A stretch of 64,000 bases of DNA from Candidatus Raymondbacteria bacterium RIFOXYA2_FULL_49_16 (GTDB taxonomy: Bacteria > Fibrobacterota > OXYB2-FULL-49-7 > XYB2-FULL-49-35): NCBI GenBank assembly GCA_001789205.1, contig MFYT01000107.1, forward strand, positions 1-64,000, in the 5' to 3' direction. Each line of letters begins with the position of its first letter. Within the stretch, counting starts at the first letter, position 1. The notes under the pieces are model-generated. The model saw nothing but the letters and a program-made list of their open reading frames with translations, was not told the origin of the DNA and did not search any database. The position numbers were made by a program, and so were the translations under genes. Below are positions 43,433 to 52,323 of the stretch, in pieces.

Positions 43433-44383
43433 ATGACTCTGTTGTCAGTATTGCCGTTGATTATATGCGGTTTGCTCGCCGGGGGCGCGGCCGCCTCCCA
43501 GCCCCCTGAAATCAGCAATGTCAAGGCTGAACAGCGCAGGTTGCAGGAGGTCGTGGATATCTACTTTGACGTCATTGATCCTGACAGCAGGATCGTGCAT
43601 GTAACCTTTCTGGGGTCGTCAGATAACGGCGTTTCCTGGAACATACCCATTGTCTCGGTCGAAGGTGATACGGGGATTATAACCACCGGCCGGAAAAAAC
43701 ACGTCTTGTGGCGCGTTGGAAAAGACTGGCCCAATCAATACAGTACGGCTTTCAGGGTGAAAGTGCAGGCCCGTGACCGCATTTGCCCCCCCACGGGCGA
43801 TGAGGGAATGGCGTATATTCCCGAAGGAACTTATATGGTCAATGGCAAGGAGGTGCGTCTGCGGGAGTTTTGCATCGATAAATGGGAATATCCCAATATC
43901 CGCGGCGCATACCCCGAGGTCTTTGTCACGTACGACGAGGCGGTTGACTCGTGCCGGGCGCTGGGAAAGATTTTGTGCAGCGAAGCGCAGTGGGAGGCCG
44001 CATGCGCGGGACTGCGCAGGAGCGTCTATCCCTATGGCAGGGATTATTCTGTGACTAAATGCAATACCATGGGAGATTCCATCAATCTGATAGGCGATGA
44101 TATTACGTGCATCAGTCAATATGCCGTGTACGATCTGTCGGGCAATGTGTTTGAATGGGTGGCGGACTGGTATGAAGAAGACGCTTTTGCCGAAAAGAAG
44201 AACGATGAAGAGAAGAAGCGGGTTGCGTCAATCAGATACCGTTCTATGCGCGGCGGAAATTACCATTTGGGCGAGGTCTATTCATCCTGCTCACACCGCC
44301 AATGGGAATTGCCCGGCAACGCGAACGGTAATACCGGGTTCAGGTGTTGTTTCAATTTTGACGCCTATTTCAAACGCCGATAG
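43433..44383 (+). CDS. Secreted SUMF1/formylglycine-generating-enzyme-like protein
   Basis: A 316-residue protein with signal peptide (LLSVLPLIICGLLAGGAAA) and an N-terminal beta-sandwich (residues 28-115, VDIYFDVIDPDSRIVHVTF). The FGE-sulfatase domain carries REFCIDKWEYPN, LGKILCSEAQWEAACAG, YDLSGNVFEWVADW, RSMRGGNYH and TGFRCC. The domain occurs both in true formylglycine enzymes and in non-catalytic, often surface-binding proteins; the exported location and absence of a sulfatase nearby favour the latter. Confidence 0.82.
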   Translation: MTLLSVLPLIICGLLAGGAAASQPPEISNVKAEQRRLQEVVDIYFDVIDPDSRIVHVTFLGSSDNGVSWNIPIVSVEGDTGIITTGRKKHVLWRVGKDWPNQYSTAFRVKVQARDRICPPTGDEGMAYIPEGTYMVNGKEVRLREFCIDKWEYPNIRGAYPEVFVTYDEAVDSCRALGKILCSEAQWEAACAGLRRSVYPYGRDYSVTKCNTMGDSINLIGDDITCISQYAVYDLSGNVFEWVADWYEEDAFAEKKNDEEKKRVASIRYRSMRGGNYHLGEVYSSCSHRQWELPGNANGNTGFRCCFNFDAYFKRR

Positions 44384-44393
44384 CCAACGGCCA

Positions 44394-45035
44394 TCAGGCC
44401 GCGATGTCTATTGCCGGCTGAACGCTTTGCTGGGTATTCTGCGCCGCCAGGTCCTGTTCATATTTGTCCAGTTTCTGCATAGTGAGATCATAGGTCTTCT
44501 GGATGAGTTTTCCCACAGGACCGGGAAGATTGCCCAGTATGTCCTTTGCCTGTTTGAAACCCTCTTCAATCGCGCCTTTAATGGTCTTAAAGAACTCGGA
44601 GTTCTCTCCGGAAAAAGAGGAGAGAAAAGATGTTGCGAAGTCAACGATACGCTGGGACGTATTGTCGGCGTTCCAGTATTCGGGCATTTTTGCCTCGAGT
44701 GCCGCCACTTCAGGATCTTCTTCAGGCGTAACCTCGCCACCCTGGGACTTAATAAACGCCCGGATGATCTGTTCTTTGTAATCCATTAATTCCTGGTTAA
44801 GAGATGTGCGAAGTTTTTCCGCTTCATCGGGCGAGAGGATCATGGTCTTTTTTTCCGCATTCGGTTCGGCCGCAGCGGCCAGCGTCATTTCGCTTTTGGA
44901 ATAGCTGATTTCCAAAGAGTCCCCCTCTTTGGTAGTTACGTTCAATGTCGCTGATTCGTTTTTGTAATTCATTGTTTTATAATAAGATACGGAAGGTGAG
45001 ATTGAAGAGGAATTCTGTACAAGGGCGGTTTCCAT
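44394..45035 (-). CDS. DUF5610-like hypothetical protein
   Basis: A 213-residue cytosolic-looking protein without signal peptide. An N-terminal beta region (residues 15-50, KNESATLNVTTKEGDSLEISYS) is followed by a helical C-terminal half with TSQRIVDFATSFLSSF ... IKGAIEEGFKQAKDILGNLP, the pattern of DUF5610. It is convergent with the SUMF1 gene and preceded by its own ribosome site (AAGGAGAT on the minus strand). Function is unknown. Confidence 0.6.
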   Translation of the reverse strand: METALVQNSSSISPSVSYYKTMNYKNESATLNVTTKEGDSLEISYSKSEMTLAAAAEPNAEKKTMILSPDEAEKLRTSLNQELMDYKEQIIRAFIKSQGGEVTPEEDPEVAALEAKMPEYWNADNTSQRIVDFATSFLSSFSGENSEFFKTIKGAIEEGFKQAKDILGNLPGPVGKLIQKTYDLTMQKLDKYEQDLAAQNTQQSVQPAIDIAA

Positions 45036-45207
45036 GGTAATCTCCTTTTTTCTTTTGTTTCAGTAAAGACTATCGGTAATATTAAAAAATTCCTTTAGGC
45101 TTTTCTTTAAGTTTGTATTTTTAAGTATGGGAAATGGACATGGTATCAGGGCGCTTTTTTCGTAACTAAAGATAATGTAACGAGTTGCCGATAAAGTAGG
45201 TATAGCT

Positions 45208-46458
45208 ATGGATGAAAAAATAGTTTCCGCTATCAAGAATGTACCTGGGGCAAGGATCATTGCCCTGGTGCTCTTTCTTTCGCTACTTGGTTCTGGTATT
45301 GGTTTGTATCTATATAACAAGCATGCGCGCGAAAAAGAGAAGATGAATTATATCGAATACATGAATAGGCAATCTCGTGAACCTGCGGCACCCGCTGCCG
45401 TGGAAGAGCGTATGAACGAGGCGGTCTTTAATCTTGATACTCACCGTCGCATGGCCCTCTCGTTTTTTGACCAGAAACAGTACGCCCAGGCAATCCGCCA
45501 TTTTGAGCTGGTTGTAGATCCCAAGGACGTCATTTTTGTTGAAGAGAACAAAGACCTTTGTTTCATGCTTGCTGATTGTTATATAGAAACCCGTCAGACC
45601 GATAAAGCCATTGCGTACCTTAATCAGCTGGAAGAAGTGCTGAAGGAGTCGCCTGATGTACTTTCCCGGCTCGGCAAGGCATGGTATTATGCCGGAGATA
45701 AGCCCAAGGCAGCGGAAATTTTCAGGAAAGGGCTGAAGATAAACCCACACCACGTGGCGTGCCTTGTTTTGCTTGCGCGGGTCTATTCCGATATTGATCA
45801 TACCCGTCCTGACATACCCCAGCTGTTCCACAAGGCGATTGCGGCGGATTCTGGTTCCATCCCAGCGTACTATTATTTTGGCGTGTATCAGAGTAACCGG
45901 GGCGACTATGCGCACGCCATTGAAAACTTTTCCCGGGCGCTCAAGATAAACCCCTTTCATTCCCCCTCGATCGCGCACATGGGTATCGTATACTACTACT
46001 TGCACGAATATGCCAAAGCCAAGGAACGGTACGAACTGGCGCTTTCGATAAATCCCTCCGACTATAACACCATGTACAATCTAGGCGAGCTCTATTTTTC
46101 CGCCATGAACGACCCGGCCAACGCCTATATTTGCTTCAACAGGACCCAGGAACTCTCTCCCAACCATTTTCTCGCTGTTAAGAAGATGGGGGTCATAGCC
46201 CTGAACAACAGGAATTACAAAGAGGCGTGCAGGTTGTTGGACCGCGCCGCGAATATCCGTGATCGGGAGCGCGTTTTCCAACCTGATTCACTTTCTTTCG
46301 ATACCGAGCTTGTTGATGTTCTTATCTTGAACGCCACCGCGCTTGAGGCGCTGGGACGGATCGATGACGCAAAGGAAAAACTGCGCGCAGCGATCAAGGA
46401 GGACCCCCTCAATCAGATTGCCCGCCACAAGCTGCAGCTTCTCTCCAGAAACGGGTAA
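45208..46458 (+). CDS. Membrane-anchored TPR protein
   Basis: A 416-residue protein with an N-terminal TM helix (IIALVLFLSLLGSGIGLYLY) and about nine tetratricopeptide repeats: ALSFFDQKQYAQAIRHFELV, PDVLSRLGKAWYYAGDKPKAAEIF, PAYYYFGVYQSNRGDYAHAIENF, PSIAHMGIVYYYLHEYAKAKERYE and others. TPRs are scaffolds; here they would lie in the periplasm. No partner is identifiable. The gene precedes HU but is separated from it by a strong promoter. Confidence 0.85.
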   Translation: MDEKIVSAIKNVPGARIIALVLFLSLLGSGIGLYLYNKHAREKEKMNYIEYMNRQSREPAAPAAVEERMNEAVFNLDTHRRMALSFFDQKQYAQAIRHFELVVDPKDVIFVEENKDLCFMLADCYIETRQTDKAIAYLNQLEEVLKESPDVLSRLGKAWYYAGDKPKAAEIFRKGLKINPHHVACLVLLARVYSDIDHTRPDIPQLFHKAIAADSGSIPAYYYFGVYQSNRGDYAHAIENFSRALKINPFHSPSIAHMGIVYYYLHEYAKAKERYELALSINPSDYNTMYNLGELYFSAMNDPANAYICFNRTQELSPNHFLAVKKMGVIALNNRNYKEACRLLDRAANIRDRERVFQPDSLSFDTELVDVLILNATALEALGRIDDAKEKLRAAIKEDPLNQIARHKLQLLSRNG

Positions 46459-46492
46459 TTGCAGGTCTAGGCCTATTTCTTGAAAAAATTCC

Positions 46493-46521
46493 TTGATTTC
46501 GGCTCGTTATTTGTATATAAT
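46493..46521 (+). promoter_or_regulatory. Strong promoter of the HU-fliW-csrA unit
   Basis: TTGATT (46493-46498), exactly 17 bp, and the consensus TATAAT (46516-46521). It lies 48 bases ahead of the HU start in an AT-rich stretch. Confidence 0.75.
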
Positions 46522-46569
46522 TTAATAAGTTAGAACGTTTTAAGACGGGCTGTCACAAAGGAATAGACA

Positions 46570-46935
46570 ATGGCAAACGTAACAAAAAAAGATCTGGTTG
46601 AACTGATTGCCGGGAAAACCGGGCTCACGCAGGTTGACACAAAGGTTATAGTCGAGACCCTGTTCGAGTCGGTCGCCCGTTCCCTTCAAGAGGGTAATAA
46701 TATTGAAATCAGGGGCTTTGGCCGGTTCAAGATAAAAAAGAAGAAGGAGCGTGTGGCCCGCAATCCGCGTACCGGCGCTTCGGTCAACGTCAAGGAAGGG
46801 CTCAAACCTATTTTCGAGGCGAGCAAGGAACTCAAGATCAAGATCAACGAGAAACGCCGCAGTTCGCAGTCCCGCGTCACCGGCGGCGATGACGTGAAGT
46901 CTTCGGGCGACAAACCCTCGGAACCCATCTATTGA
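46570..46935 (+). CDS. HU/IHF-family DNA-binding protein
   Basis: A 121-residue protein with the standard HU/IHF fold: TKKDLVELIAGKTGLTQ, EGNNIEIRGFGRFKIKKKK and RNPRTGASVNVKEGLKPIFE. The 25-residue basic/Ser C-terminal tail (RRSSQSRVTGGDDVKSSGDK) exceeds the 90-95 residues typical of HU. It bends DNA and compacts the nucleoid. FliW starts 2 bases after its stop. Confidence 0.93.
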   Translation: MANVTKKDLVELIAGKTGLTQVDTKVIVETLFESVARSLQEGNNIEIRGFGRFKIKKKKERVARNPRTGASVNVKEGLKPIFEASKELKIKINEKRRSSQSRVTGGDDVKSSGDKPSEPIY

Positions 46936-46937
46936 TT

Positions 46938-47360
46938 ATGGCCGACATGTTTGAAAAACTTGTTTTTAAACAAGAAGACATCATCTCTTTTAAAGATGGC
47001 ATTCCCGGGTTCGAGAAATTCCATTCATTTGTCGTTGTCACCCTTACCGAACACGCGCCATTTGAATGGCTCGTATGCACCGAGGACACCTCGCTCAGGT
47101 TTGTCATCATCAACCCCCTGGCTATCGACCCTGGTTATAATCCCGACATCACCAAGACACAGCTCGAAGGACTTGGTTTCAACAGCGCCGATGACGTCCT
47201 TATCTACGTTATCGTGACGCTGCGGACCAACCTGCTCGAATCCACGGCGAATTTTGTCGGTCCCTTGTTTATCAACAAGAAAAAGATGGTGGGCAGGCAG
47301 ATCGTGGTCGATTCGGAAAAATACTCGGTGCAGGAACCGGTCATAAAAAATTCGAGGTAA
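46938..47360 (+). CDS. fliW: Flagellar assembly factor FliW
   Basis: A 140-residue protein: [20 protein letters not shown] and [19 protein letters not shown] are FliW hallmarks, as is [21 protein letters not shown] at the C-terminal side. FliW binds flagellin and also CsrA, relieving CsrA repression of flagellin translation. csrA follows by 2 bases, the classic pairing. Flagellin itself is not in the window. Confidence 0.95.
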   Translation: MADMFEKLVFKQEDIISFKDGIPGFEKFHSFVVVTLTEHAPFEWLVCTEDTSLRFVIINPLAIDPGYNPDITKTQLEGLGFNSADDVLIYVIVTLRTNLLESTANFVGPLFINKKKMVGRQIVVDSEKYSVQEPVIKNSR

Positions 47361-47362
47361 CA

Positions 47363-47602
47363 ATGCTGGTACTAACACGGAAGTTAGGCGAATCCATACG
47401 CATCGGCGACGATATAAAAATAACGGTCGTTGAACTAGACGGCAGGCACGCAAAACTGGGGGTTGAAGCGCCAAAGCAGGTCATTGTGCACCGCGAGGAA
47501 GTATACGAGCGCATCCAGGCCGAGAACAAGGCGGCCGCTTTGGTGCAGAAGGTCGATCTGCACGACATCGCCGAGATGTGGAAACAGAGGAAAACGAAAT
47601 AG
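47363..47602 (+). CDS. csrA: Carbon storage/translation regulator CsrA
   Basis: A 79-residue protein: [20 protein letters not shown] ... [30 protein letters not shown]. The RNA-binding L-x-R-K and R-E-E elements are present. It dimerises, binds GGA loops in mRNA leaders, and is antagonised by FliW. It is the last gene of the unit; a strong terminator follows. Confidence 0.97.
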   Translation: MLVLTRKLGESIRIGDDIKITVVELDGRHAKLGVEAPKQVIVHREEVYERIQAENKAAALVQKVDLHDIAEMWKQRKTK

Positions 47603-47626
47603 ACCGTCCTATCAACCTACAATAAA

Positions 47627-47660
47627 AAAGCCCTGCGGGGAAAAACCTCCGCAGGGCTTT
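47627..47660 (+). terminator. Rho-independent terminator after csrA
   Basis: AAAGCCCTGCGG (47627-47638), a 10-nt loop, and CCGCAGGGCTTT (47649-47660). It is A-rich on one side and T-rich on the other, so it may serve both csrA and the convergent hydrolase gene. Confidence 0.9.
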
Positions 47661-47676
47661 GTATTTATGCGCATGC

Positions 47677-48849
47677 TTATTTTTGCAAAATAATTTTCCT
47701 GAAATACTGTTTGCCGCCTATTTTGACCCTGGCAATATAGACCCCCGATGGCAGTCCAGCGCCATTAAAAACAAAGCTGTAGTACGCGTTATCCCGGCGG
47801 CCATTCACTGTATGTAAAAGATTTCCCTTTAAACTATATAGCTCAGCAGCAACAACGCTCTGATCATCAACAGTCCCATACACCGTTATCATGGTACTGG
47901 GATTGAACGGGTTTGGGCGTACGTGTATTCCACTCTGTTCAGCCCGCATCCGGTCCTGCAGCCCCGATTCGAGCGGCTCTCCCCATACCACATAGCGGAA
48001 AATATCATTGATTGCGATGAGCATCATATAGTTCCACGCGTTATAGAAAGATCCTCCCTCACCTCCCTGCAGGCAGGAATCAGAAAAAACCGCGCCGTTT
48101 GCTCCGCAGTTGTTGGAATGGGCCCAGTCAGAGAGCAGTCCTGTTCCGCCATGGTTCATGCACCATGTGTAGAGGTCAATAAAAGGGAGTCCCCGTTGTT
48201 CCGCGAGGATTTTGAGCTTGTTATTAAAGGGGATAAGTATCGTGTCCGCGTCATGGCCCGCTGTCCATGAAGGGTCGTCATCGTTGATGGGCGGTATGGA
48301 TAAGATGATGGGCATGACACCTACCGCGAGGAGTTTATTCAGAATGACGTTTATCTCCATTGTATCGGGCCAAGCGCACCATCCGCCGCAAACATTCACG
48401 TTGTTAGTGCCCGCCATGAGGGTTGCCACCATTGGCTTGTCCGCGGCCAGCATAGGATAAACCCATCCGTTAATCTCAAAGATTTTTGCGCCACCCTGAT
48501 TGCCATGCGCGCTGCCTTTGCAATTCTCCGGTGCAACCCAGTTGTTTTTTGCAAAGGTTGAATCTTTAAAAAACCGTATCGCCGCCTGGTTGGAAACCCC
48601 GGTTGGCGTGTGGGAAAAGGGCTCCCAGGTCCTGTTACCATAGGTATTGCTGTTACCGAGCAATGCGACCCGGTAGGTATTCCACCCCGGATTGAGCTGC
48701 CACTTTGCGTAGAGTCCTTTAAGAGTATCAATAATTGTCTGGTTAAAGACCGCGCAATAATCATCAATGTCTGTGCTGGAACCGCCGCGCAGGCCCTGTG
48801 CGTTTATTAAAATAGTGAAACACAAGAAGAAGAGGACGATACGTTTCAT
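47677..48849 (-). CDS. Secreted SGNH/GDSL hydrolase with FlgD-like C-terminal domain
   Basis: A 390-residue protein with signal peptide (RIVLFFLCFTILINAQG). The SGNH esterase core has nucleophile Ser in VALLGNSNTYG, Gly in NQGGA, Asn in MAGTNNVN and the Asp-x-x-His dyad in LLSDWAHSNN. The last 80 residues are the PNPFNPST-type FlgD Ig domain ending FRKIILQK. SGNH enzymes often deacetylate polysaccharides. It is the last gene of a three-gene operon with two beta-helix proteins (14-base gap). Confidence 0.85.
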   Translation of the reverse strand: MKRIVLFFLCFTILINAQGLRGGSSTDIDDYCAVFNQTIIDTLKGLYAKWQLNPGWNTYRVALLGNSNTYGNRTWEPFSHTPTGVSNQAAIRFFKDSTFAKNNWVAPENCKGSAHGNQGGAKIFEINGWVYPMLAADKPMVATLMAGTNNVNVCGGWCAWPDTMEINVILNKLLAVGVMPIILSIPPINDDDPSWTAGHDADTILIPFNNKLKILAEQRGLPFIDLYTWCMNHGGTGLLSDWAHSNNCGANGAVFSDSCLQGGEGGSFYNAWNYMMLIAINDIFRYVVWGEPLESGLQDRMRAEQSGIHVRPNPFNPSTMITVYGTVDDQSVVAAELYSLKGNLLHTVNGRRDNAYYSFVFNGAGLPSGVYIARVKIGGKQYFRKIILQK

Positions 48850-48863
48850 ACACTGTCTCCTTT

Positions 48864-50447
48864 TTATTTCATGAAGACCACGCGTGTGGACATGCTCTTT
48901 TCGCCCACAGAGAGGCGGACGGCATAGGCGCCCGACGAGACTATTTTACCAGTATTGTCCCTGGCGTCCCACGCAACCGCATAACTTCCGGGAAAGGCCG
49001 TTCCAGCCTTTAGAGTACGCACTGTTGAACCGTCCGCTGAAATCACCGTAATGGTGAATCTTTTTCCCCAGTCGCTGTTTGCAACGCCGTACCTGACCAC
49101 AGTGGAGGGATTGAAGGGATTGGGCGTGGCCGGGGAGAGGTAGCCCTGCTTAATAGGTCCGGTCTCACTTGGAAGATAGCTGATAGCGCTTGTATTGCCG
49201 AATTCATCGGCCCCTATGTCTATTGTCCCGGTCCGGGCGGTGTTGTCCCAATCATCGGTTACCTGGGGAAGAGAAACACCTCTGTTTACCGGTCTGCATG
49301 TATCTGACGAGAGGTGCAAATTGCCGGTCGCATTGTTCGGGAACCACCGGGAAACAACAGTGGCCAACGATCTGGTTAGAATGATGTTGTTCGACGTGTC
49401 GGGGGGGGTGGAATTGGTATTCGAGATTGTGCCGCTAAACAGGATGTTGTTGCGTATGTCCCCATCCGCATTGTTTCCCGTCGGCGTTGTTCCGTAGATT
49501 ATCGACCCATTGTTGTACGGGCTGTAGAGCGTATTGTTAAAGACGCGCACTTTTCTTGTCCAATAGAGCTCAACGGCATTGCCCACTCCTGGCACAATAA
49601 AATTGTTCAGGATATACGACGTATCGTGCGAAACGCTTGAGCTGGAATAGTTGCCAAAAGCAATGCTGCGATCGCAATTAATGAATGTATTGCGCATGGC
49701 CCATACATTCCGGCAGCCGTTCCACATGAAGATACCGGCCCGTCCTCCACCCGAAACACCCAGGATGTTTTTAAAATAGCTGTCGTGAATAACCCAGCTG
49801 TCCGCGCTCATGATATCAATACCGGCAATATAGTTTCCCATGTCGTCCTGCCCGTCGCAGGGCGTGCCGACACAGCGTGTCGCCTCTGGTATTTTAGTGT
49901 TTTCCAGATGGCAATATCTGAGGGTGCAATTCGGCGCATCGACAGTGACCGGGCCTTTGATGTCGCGTTCGCCGCAGTTTATGAATCTGACGTTGTGAAA
50001 GACGGTCCCGGCATTGCCAGCACCATTGTATTTTACACCATGGCAGCGCGATTCGGCGATGGTGATGTTCGCAAAGACCACATGATGGGCGCCGCCCTGC
50101 AGCCGGATAAGGTCAAAATCGACACTATTATTGTTTTCAAAGCCATTGCCCTTAATAATGCAGTTTGTGGGGTCGCCTGATGCGCCGATGATCTTAATAC
50201 CCGGTGAGTCGATGGATATTGTCGCTGTGTTGAAGTTGTAGAGGGTGTCTTTAGTAATCAGATAGGTCCGATTCGATGCCTGGCTCCGCAATGCCAGATA
50301 GAGACTCACAAAACTGGAACACCTGACCACGTTTGTCGTTGGAATGGGGTAGGGGGGCACTTCTTTTCCATCAGCCGTGGTATATGCCTGGGTGAAGAGA
50401 AAGGAACCAAGCACGCAGGCGACACTTAGAATTGTTTTCACACGCAA
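48864..50447 (-). CDS. Secreted right-handed beta-helix protein A with FlgD-like C-terminal domain
   Basis: A 527-residue protein with signal peptide (ILSVACVLGSFLFTQAY). A parallel beta-helix follows, with polysaccharide-lyase-like coils (SRCHGVKYNGAGNAGTVFHN, ADSWVIHDSYFKNILGV, RVFNNTLYSPYNNGS). The C-terminal domain starts TPNPFNPSTVVRYGV and ends TRVVFMK. The coil VKYN/CHGVKY and IGADEFGN motifs recur in its paralogue. It may bind or cleave an acidic polysaccharide; no catalytic residue can be confirmed. It is 11 bases downstream of the paralogue. Confidence 0.82.
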   Translation of the reverse strand: MRVKTILSVACVLGSFLFTQAYTTADGKEVPPYPIPTTNVVRCSSFVSLYLALRSQASNRTYLITKDTLYNFNTATISIDSPGIKIIGASGDPTNCIIKGNGFENNNSVDFDLIRLQGGAHHVVFANITIAESRCHGVKYNGAGNAGTVFHNVRFINCGERDIKGPVTVDAPNCTLRYCHLENTKIPEATRCVGTPCDGQDDMGNYIAGIDIMSADSWVIHDSYFKNILGVSGGGRAGIFMWNGCRNVWAMRNTFINCDRSIAFGNYSSSSVSHDTSYILNNFIVPGVGNAVELYWTRKVRVFNNTLYSPYNNGSIIYGTTPTGNNADGDIRNNILFSGTISNTNSTPPDTSNNIILTRSLATVVSRWFPNNATGNLHLSSDTCRPVNRGVSLPQVTDDWDNTARTGTIDIGADEFGNTSAISYLPSETGPIKQGYLSPATPNPFNPSTVVRYGVANSDWGKRFTITVISADGSTVRTLKAGTAFPGSYAVAWDARDNTGKIVSSGAYAVRLSVGEKSMSTRVVFMK

Positions 50448-50458
50448 CTCCTTTGCTG

Positions 50459-52003
50459 TTATTTCGCTAAAATTGCTTTAACCGTTTTATGATATTCGCC
50501 GGCATTAAGGTTGAACAGATAGGTTCCGCTCGAGGCTTTTTTTCCCGTATTGGTTGTACCATCCCAGACGGCTGAGTGGGTTCCAGCAGAAGTCTGGCCC
50601 TGTTTCAGCGTTTTCACAAGTTTACCGTCAGGCGTGGTGACCGTGAGCAGCAGTTCTTTGCCAATGCCCCGTGTGGGAATGCCATACCATACCGTTGTTG
50701 ATGGGTTGAAGGGATTGGGCTGCGGGACCGCGAGAAATGGTTCGCCATTGGCAATGGCAGCGAAGTTCACTGCCGTAGCATTGTTCGATAATTCATCGGC
50801 GCCAATGTCCGTGTGCCCGTCGCTACGGGGCAGGTTGTCCCAGTCTGAAGTGATCTCAGCCAAGGCAAGCCCGGTGTTTACCGCTGAGGCCGTGTCCGTC
50901 TTTAGATGGAGTTTACCCTGGGCTTCATCGGCGAACCAGCGCGACACCACTGTTTTCAATGTCCGGGTAACCGCGATATTTCTTGAGGTGTCTGGCGTGG
51001 GCCCTTCAAGGAAAGCAAAACCCCCGAAAATGATGTTGTTTTTTATCTCGCACCCTTGTGTGCGTGCGCAGATAATGGGGCCATTACCCAGCGTCAGCGC
51101 GGTGAACGAAGTGTTGTTATAGGCCTTGATATTGACCGCGTCAATCAATTCTATACCGCACGCAGTGCCGGGAATGATGAAATTGTTGCGTATAATACCG
51201 CCGGTGACCGATGCTGTGGCGCCTGAAAGGTTGCCATACGAGATACTTTTATCACAACCGATGAACGTATTTCTTTCAGTGACCATGTTTACGTTCCCGT
51301 TCCAGAGAAATACAGCGGCGCGGCCTTGGCCATTTGGCCCCTTGATGTTCAGAAAGACATTGTCATGAATAACCCAGGAGTCGGCTGCCATAATGTCCAT
51401 TGCCGCGATATAGTCGCCGCTGCTGTCTGTGGCACTGCTGCCGCACCTGATTGAGGGCGGAATAATGGTGTCCTCGAAGAGACAATACCGCACAGTGCAG
51501 CCGGGCGCGTTGAGCGTTGCCGGACCTTTTATCATGCGTTCACCTATGTTCAGGAAGTGGACATTGTGGAAGACCGTATGCGATGTGGCGCCGCTTTGGA
51601 ATTTGACCCCATGGCAGCGTGATTCGGTGATAGTCAGGTTAGCAAACGTAACATTGCTGCCGCCTACCATGCGGAACATGTCCTCCTCAACATCGACGCA
51701 GTTGTTCATGCCCTTTCCCACGATGACCGCGCCATTCGGGTCGTCGGTAATGCCACGTATTGAAAGGCCGCTCGCTGAAATGGACAATGGTTCGTAATTC
51801 GCGACATTATAGACGCCATTCATGAGTACTATGGACCTGTTGGCGGTTTGTGTGAGGAGCGCCATACGGAATTGGATGGCTGTGGTGCAATAGACAACGT
51901 TTGATGGCGTTGGAAGCGGCGGAACGGTTTTACCATCGTAGTTTGCATAACCTTGGACGCAACAGGCGCAGCAGAGCATCGTGATAATGAGAATATGATA
52001 CAC
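50459..52003 (-). CDS. Secreted right-handed beta-helix protein B with FlgD-like C-terminal domain
   Basis: A 514-residue paralogue of the next gene in the operon. A signal peptide (HILIITMLCCACCVQG) precedes the same beta-helix order (ESRCHGVKFQSGATSHTVFHN, NVHFLNIGERMIKGPA, ADSWVIHDNVFLNIKG, IGADELSN). The C-terminal FlgD Ig domain (QPNPFNPSTTVWYGI) ends VKAILAK. It is the first gene of the operon; a ribosome site (AAGGAGG) precedes it. The duplication followed by divergence suggests related but distinct glycan targets. Confidence 0.82.
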   Translation of the reverse strand: MYHILIITMLCCACCVQGYANYDGKTVPPLPTPSNVVYCTTAIQFRMALLTQTANRSIVLMNGVYNVANYEPLSISASGLSIRGITDDPNGAVIVGKGMNNCVDVEEDMFRMVGGSNVTFANLTITESRCHGVKFQSGATSHTVFHNVHFLNIGERMIKGPATLNAPGCTVRYCLFEDTIIPPSIRCGSSATDSSGDYIAAMDIMAADSWVIHDNVFLNIKGPNGQGRAAVFLWNGNVNMVTERNTFIGCDKSISYGNLSGATASVTGGIIRNNFIIPGTACGIELIDAVNIKAYNNTSFTALTLGNGPIICARTQGCEIKNNIIFGGFAFLEGPTPDTSRNIAVTRTLKTVVSRWFADEAQGKLHLKTDTASAVNTGLALAEITSDWDNLPRSDGHTDIGADELSNNATAVNFAAIANGEPFLAVPQPNPFNPSTTVWYGIPTRGIGKELLLTVTTPDGKLVKTLKQGQTSAGTHSAVWDGTTNTGKKASSGTYLFNLNAGEYHKTVKAILAK

Positions 52004-52323
52004 GAAATACCTCCTTCTCGGTGAATGCTTATTTAATAAGAGTCATGTTTAGCTGTTTCATCATATATTTCTGCACTATAAAAAGCCGCGTAAGAAAACG
52101 AAGAAAACAGGTAGGTTATGATAATGAAAATAAAAAAAAATACCGCAGTGAATCTTTTTACTAAACACATCCCCCCCCTATACGCATTAAGCGTTTATAT
52201 CCACCCCTAACATGTAAAATTATATTATAAAGCAGATAATATCAAGCCTTAGTTTTAATCCGAAAATAAAAAAGCCGTGAAAATTTCACGGCTTTTTATA
52301 AAAACTTGTTGGCTACAACAATA
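52004..52323. other. Intergenic region
   Basis: A 320-bp AT-rich stretch between two minus-strand secreted-protein units. It contains the terminator at 52270-52297, a C8 run near 52170 and poly-A near 52135. It probably holds the promoter of the beta-helix operon near 52020-52090, but I cannot place its boxes. Confidence 0.5.
52270..52297 (-). terminator. Rho-independent terminator after the CBM9-like gene
   Basis: A perfect 28-bp palindrome (AAAAGCCGTGAAA with its complement, A/T tails on both sides) lies 26 bases beyond the stop codon. Confidence 0.88.
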
